64,000 bases of DNA from Acinetobacter lwoffii (GTDB lineage Bacteria > Pseudomonadota > Gammaproteobacteria > Pseudomonadales > Moraxellaceae). The notes beneath the pieces are model-generated. The model was not told where the DNA came from. It did no database searches and saw only the letters and a list, made by a program, of their open reading frames with translations. Below, in pieces: positions 62,499-64,000 of this stretch. The number at the start of each line of letters is the position of its first letter. The stretch's first letter is position 1. A program made the position numbers and the translations under genes. The DNA lies in NCBI RefSeq assembly GCF_029024105.1, contig NZ_CP118963.1, positions 2,232,001 to 2,296,000 of the forward strand, given 5' to 3'.

Positions 62499-63001
62499 AT
62501 TGTTCAGTTAAATTGTGACAATTATATGACAAACTGCTGTCATATGAAGCAATTATTTGGATTTTCTTGCTGCTATTCGTCCTGTTTAATTCCGACTAAA
62601 ACACTAGATTTTGATTTTATAAATCATTTACTTAAGATAAGATTCCAGCTTATTTAAGCTTAGCAACCGCACATATTTTGCTACCAAAACGATTCAAACC
62701 CTGCCTGTCATCAAGCTGAGCAAAAGTTTCATTTGCACAGCATAAGCCATCAATATGACAATTTCATGAATGAAAGCATCAGCTTAATTTTTTGATTTTG
62801 TTTACTGCCTGAAAGGCATCGAATCAGATGTGAGATTGCAATATTTTCTGATCCGGATGTTAAAACTTGTTGTTTTTCTAGATGACTTATCAAATTTTCA
62901 TATCATGCTTATCCATCATTCTGAGCAATCTCAGCAGAAATCAGCCAACTAATCTGCTAAGATTAGCGTCGTTTTTTTTGATTTCTGCTGAGAAAGTTTG
63001 A
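62499..63001 (+). promoter_or_regulatory. metH upstream region with nested inverted repeat
   Basis: A 500-bp spacer between divergent pitA and metH. Its end holds a perfect 14-bp inverted repeat, CTCAGCAGAAATCA (62930-62943) with TGATTTCTGCTGAG (62979-62992). It encloses a 6-bp hairpin CTAATC/GATTAG (62949-62966) and a T8 run (62972-62979). The right arm ends in the GAG of the metH ribosome-binding site GAGAAAG, nine bases before the ATG. The remaining 430 bp are AT-rich, and I see no gene there. Confidence 0.65.
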
Positions 63002-64000
63002 ATGTCTACACTTACCACTTTAAAAGAACTTCTTGCCAAAAGAATTTTAATTATCGATGGTGCGATGGGTACCATGATCCAGCGCCATAAACTGGAAGAA
63101 GCCGATTATCGTGGTGAGCGTTTTGCTGACTGGGCCTATGATCTCAAAGGTAATAATGATTTGCTGGTACTGACTCAGCCACAAATCATTCAAGGCATTC
63201 ATGAAGCTTACTTGGAAGCTGGTGCCGACATTATTGAAACCAACACCTTTAACGGTACCCGCGTTTCAATGTCGGATTACCACATGGAAGATCTGGTTCC
63301 TGAAATTAACCGTGAAGCAGCGCGTCTGGCCAAAGAAGCCTGTGCCAAATATTCAACGCCTGAAAAACCACGCTTTGTGGCAGGTGTGATTGGTCCGACA
63401 TCGCGTACCACTTCTATTTCTCCAAACGTGAATGACCCGGCGTTCCGTAACATCACCTTTGATGCTTTAAAAGTTGATTATATTGAATCAACCAAAGCTT
63501 TGATCGAAGGTGGTGCAGACATCATCCTGATCGAAACCGTGTTCGATACTTTAAATGCCAAAGCTGCCATCTTTGCAGTGAAAGAAGTCTTTAAAGAATT
63601 GGGCTATGAACTGCCAATCATGATTTCAGGTACGATCACGGATGCATCAGGTCGTACTTTAACCGGTCAAACCGCTGAAGCCTTCTGGAACTCGATGCGC
63701 CATGCAGAGCCACTTTCTATCGGCTTTAACTGTGCGCTGGGTGCAGATGCGATGCGTCCACACGTGAAAACCGTGTCTGATGTTGCCGATACCTTTGTTT
63801 CAGCGCATCCAAACGCTGGTTTGCCAAATGCCTTCGGTGGATATGATGAAACGCCGGAAGAAACTGCAGCATTTATTAAAGAATTTGCTGAAAGTGGCTT
63901 AATTAATATTACCGGTGGTTGCTGTGGCACTACGCCGGATCATATCCGCGCGATTGCAAATGCTGTTGCAGGCATTACCCCTCGCCAAATTCCTGAAATT
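63002..64000 (+). CDS. metH: Methionine synthase, cobalamin-dependent (MetH), 3' part outside window
   Basis: MetH methylates homocysteine using methylcobalamin and 5-methyl-tetrahydrofolate. I translated 333 codons from the ATG at 63002 with no stop before the edge. It begins MSTLTTLKELLAKRILIIDGAMGTMIQ and runs through GADIIETNTFNGT, FVAGVIGPTSRTTSISP, GFNCALGADAMRPH (zinc Cys) and NITGGCCGTTPDHIRAI (the two further zinc Cys). This is the complete homocysteine-binding domain. Folate, cobalamin and activation domains would follow outside the window. GAGAAAG is the ribosome-binding site and lies within an inverted repeat. Confidence 0.96.
   Translation, partial: MSTLTTLKELLAKRILIIDGAMGTMIQRHKLEEADYRGERFADWAYDLKGNNDLLVLTQPQIIQGIHEAYLEAGADIIETNTFNGTRVSMSDYHMEDLVPEINREAARLAKEACAKYSTPEKPRFVAGVIGPTSRTTSISPNVNDPAFRNITFDALKVDYIESTKALIEGGADIILIETVFDTLNAKAAIFAVKEVFKELGYELPIMISGTITDASGRTLTGQTAEAFWNSMRHAEPLSIGFNCALGADAMRPHVKTVSDVADTFVSAHPNAGLPNAFGGYDETPEETAAFIKEFAESGLINITGGCCGTTPDHIRAIANAVAGITPRQIPEI

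Overview
The window is a chromosomal segment of an Acinetobacter-type gammaproteobacterium. The evidence is the AT-leaning base composition, the rubA-rubB-estB-oxyR cluster known from Acinetobacter baylyi, the sdhCDAB/sucAB-lpd-sucCD layout with a divergent gltA, and a trpS-adjacent small-RNA-like unit. I cannot name the species. Nearly everything looks like core genome. I see no insertion sequence, prophage, integron, rRNA operon or CRISPR array.

Layout. 1-4.2 kb: the start of cysD (minus strand, cut by the window edge), an unrecognised protein, and a YqiJ-YqiK (flotillin) pair. 4.4-11.7 kb: the PNAG exopolysaccharide operon pgaABCD on the minus strand, with a separate plus-strand gene that encodes only the C-terminal glycoside-hydrolase half of PgaB. 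11.8-26.2 kb: a TCA-cycle block, with sdhCDAB, sucAB-lpdA and sucCD on the minus strand and citrate synthase gltA divergent. 26.3-35.1 kb: a small HExxH protein, glutamine-dependent NAD synthetase, tRNA-Met(CAT), a small lipoprotein, a universal stress protein, an alkyltransferase-like protein, a CPA1 antiporter, a YpfJ-type metallopeptidase and a DUF808 membrane protein. 35.3-39.7 kb: trpS, a candidate small RNA, lysS, a YqiA-like hydrolase and apt. 40.1-44.3 kb: rubredoxin and rubredoxin reductase (electron supply for alkane hydroxylation), estB, oxyR and a degenerate response regulator. 44.3-55 kb: ppk, mtgA, a rhomboid protease, the ybbP/ybbA exporter divergent from tesA, carbonic anhydrase, a secreted hydrolase and a helical partner of unknown function. 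55-64 kb: a TonB receptor with a Fur box, nfuA, a second rhomboid, an unrecognised 513-residue protein, a Pit phosphate transporter and the 5' part of metH.

The most interesting observation is in the PNAG region. The operon PgaB keeps a normal deacetylase domain, but its C-terminal hydrolase half has lost the signature residues. The neighbouring lipoprotein-like gene carries a well-preserved hydrolase half with all of them, so the usual bifunctional PgaB appears split over two genes. Other points worth checking are a perfect TGTGA-N6-TCACA palindrome at the pga promoter, a 14-bp inverted repeat that reaches the metH ribosome-binding site, a chain of dyads in the long leader of sucA, and a candidate Aar small RNA downstream of trpS.
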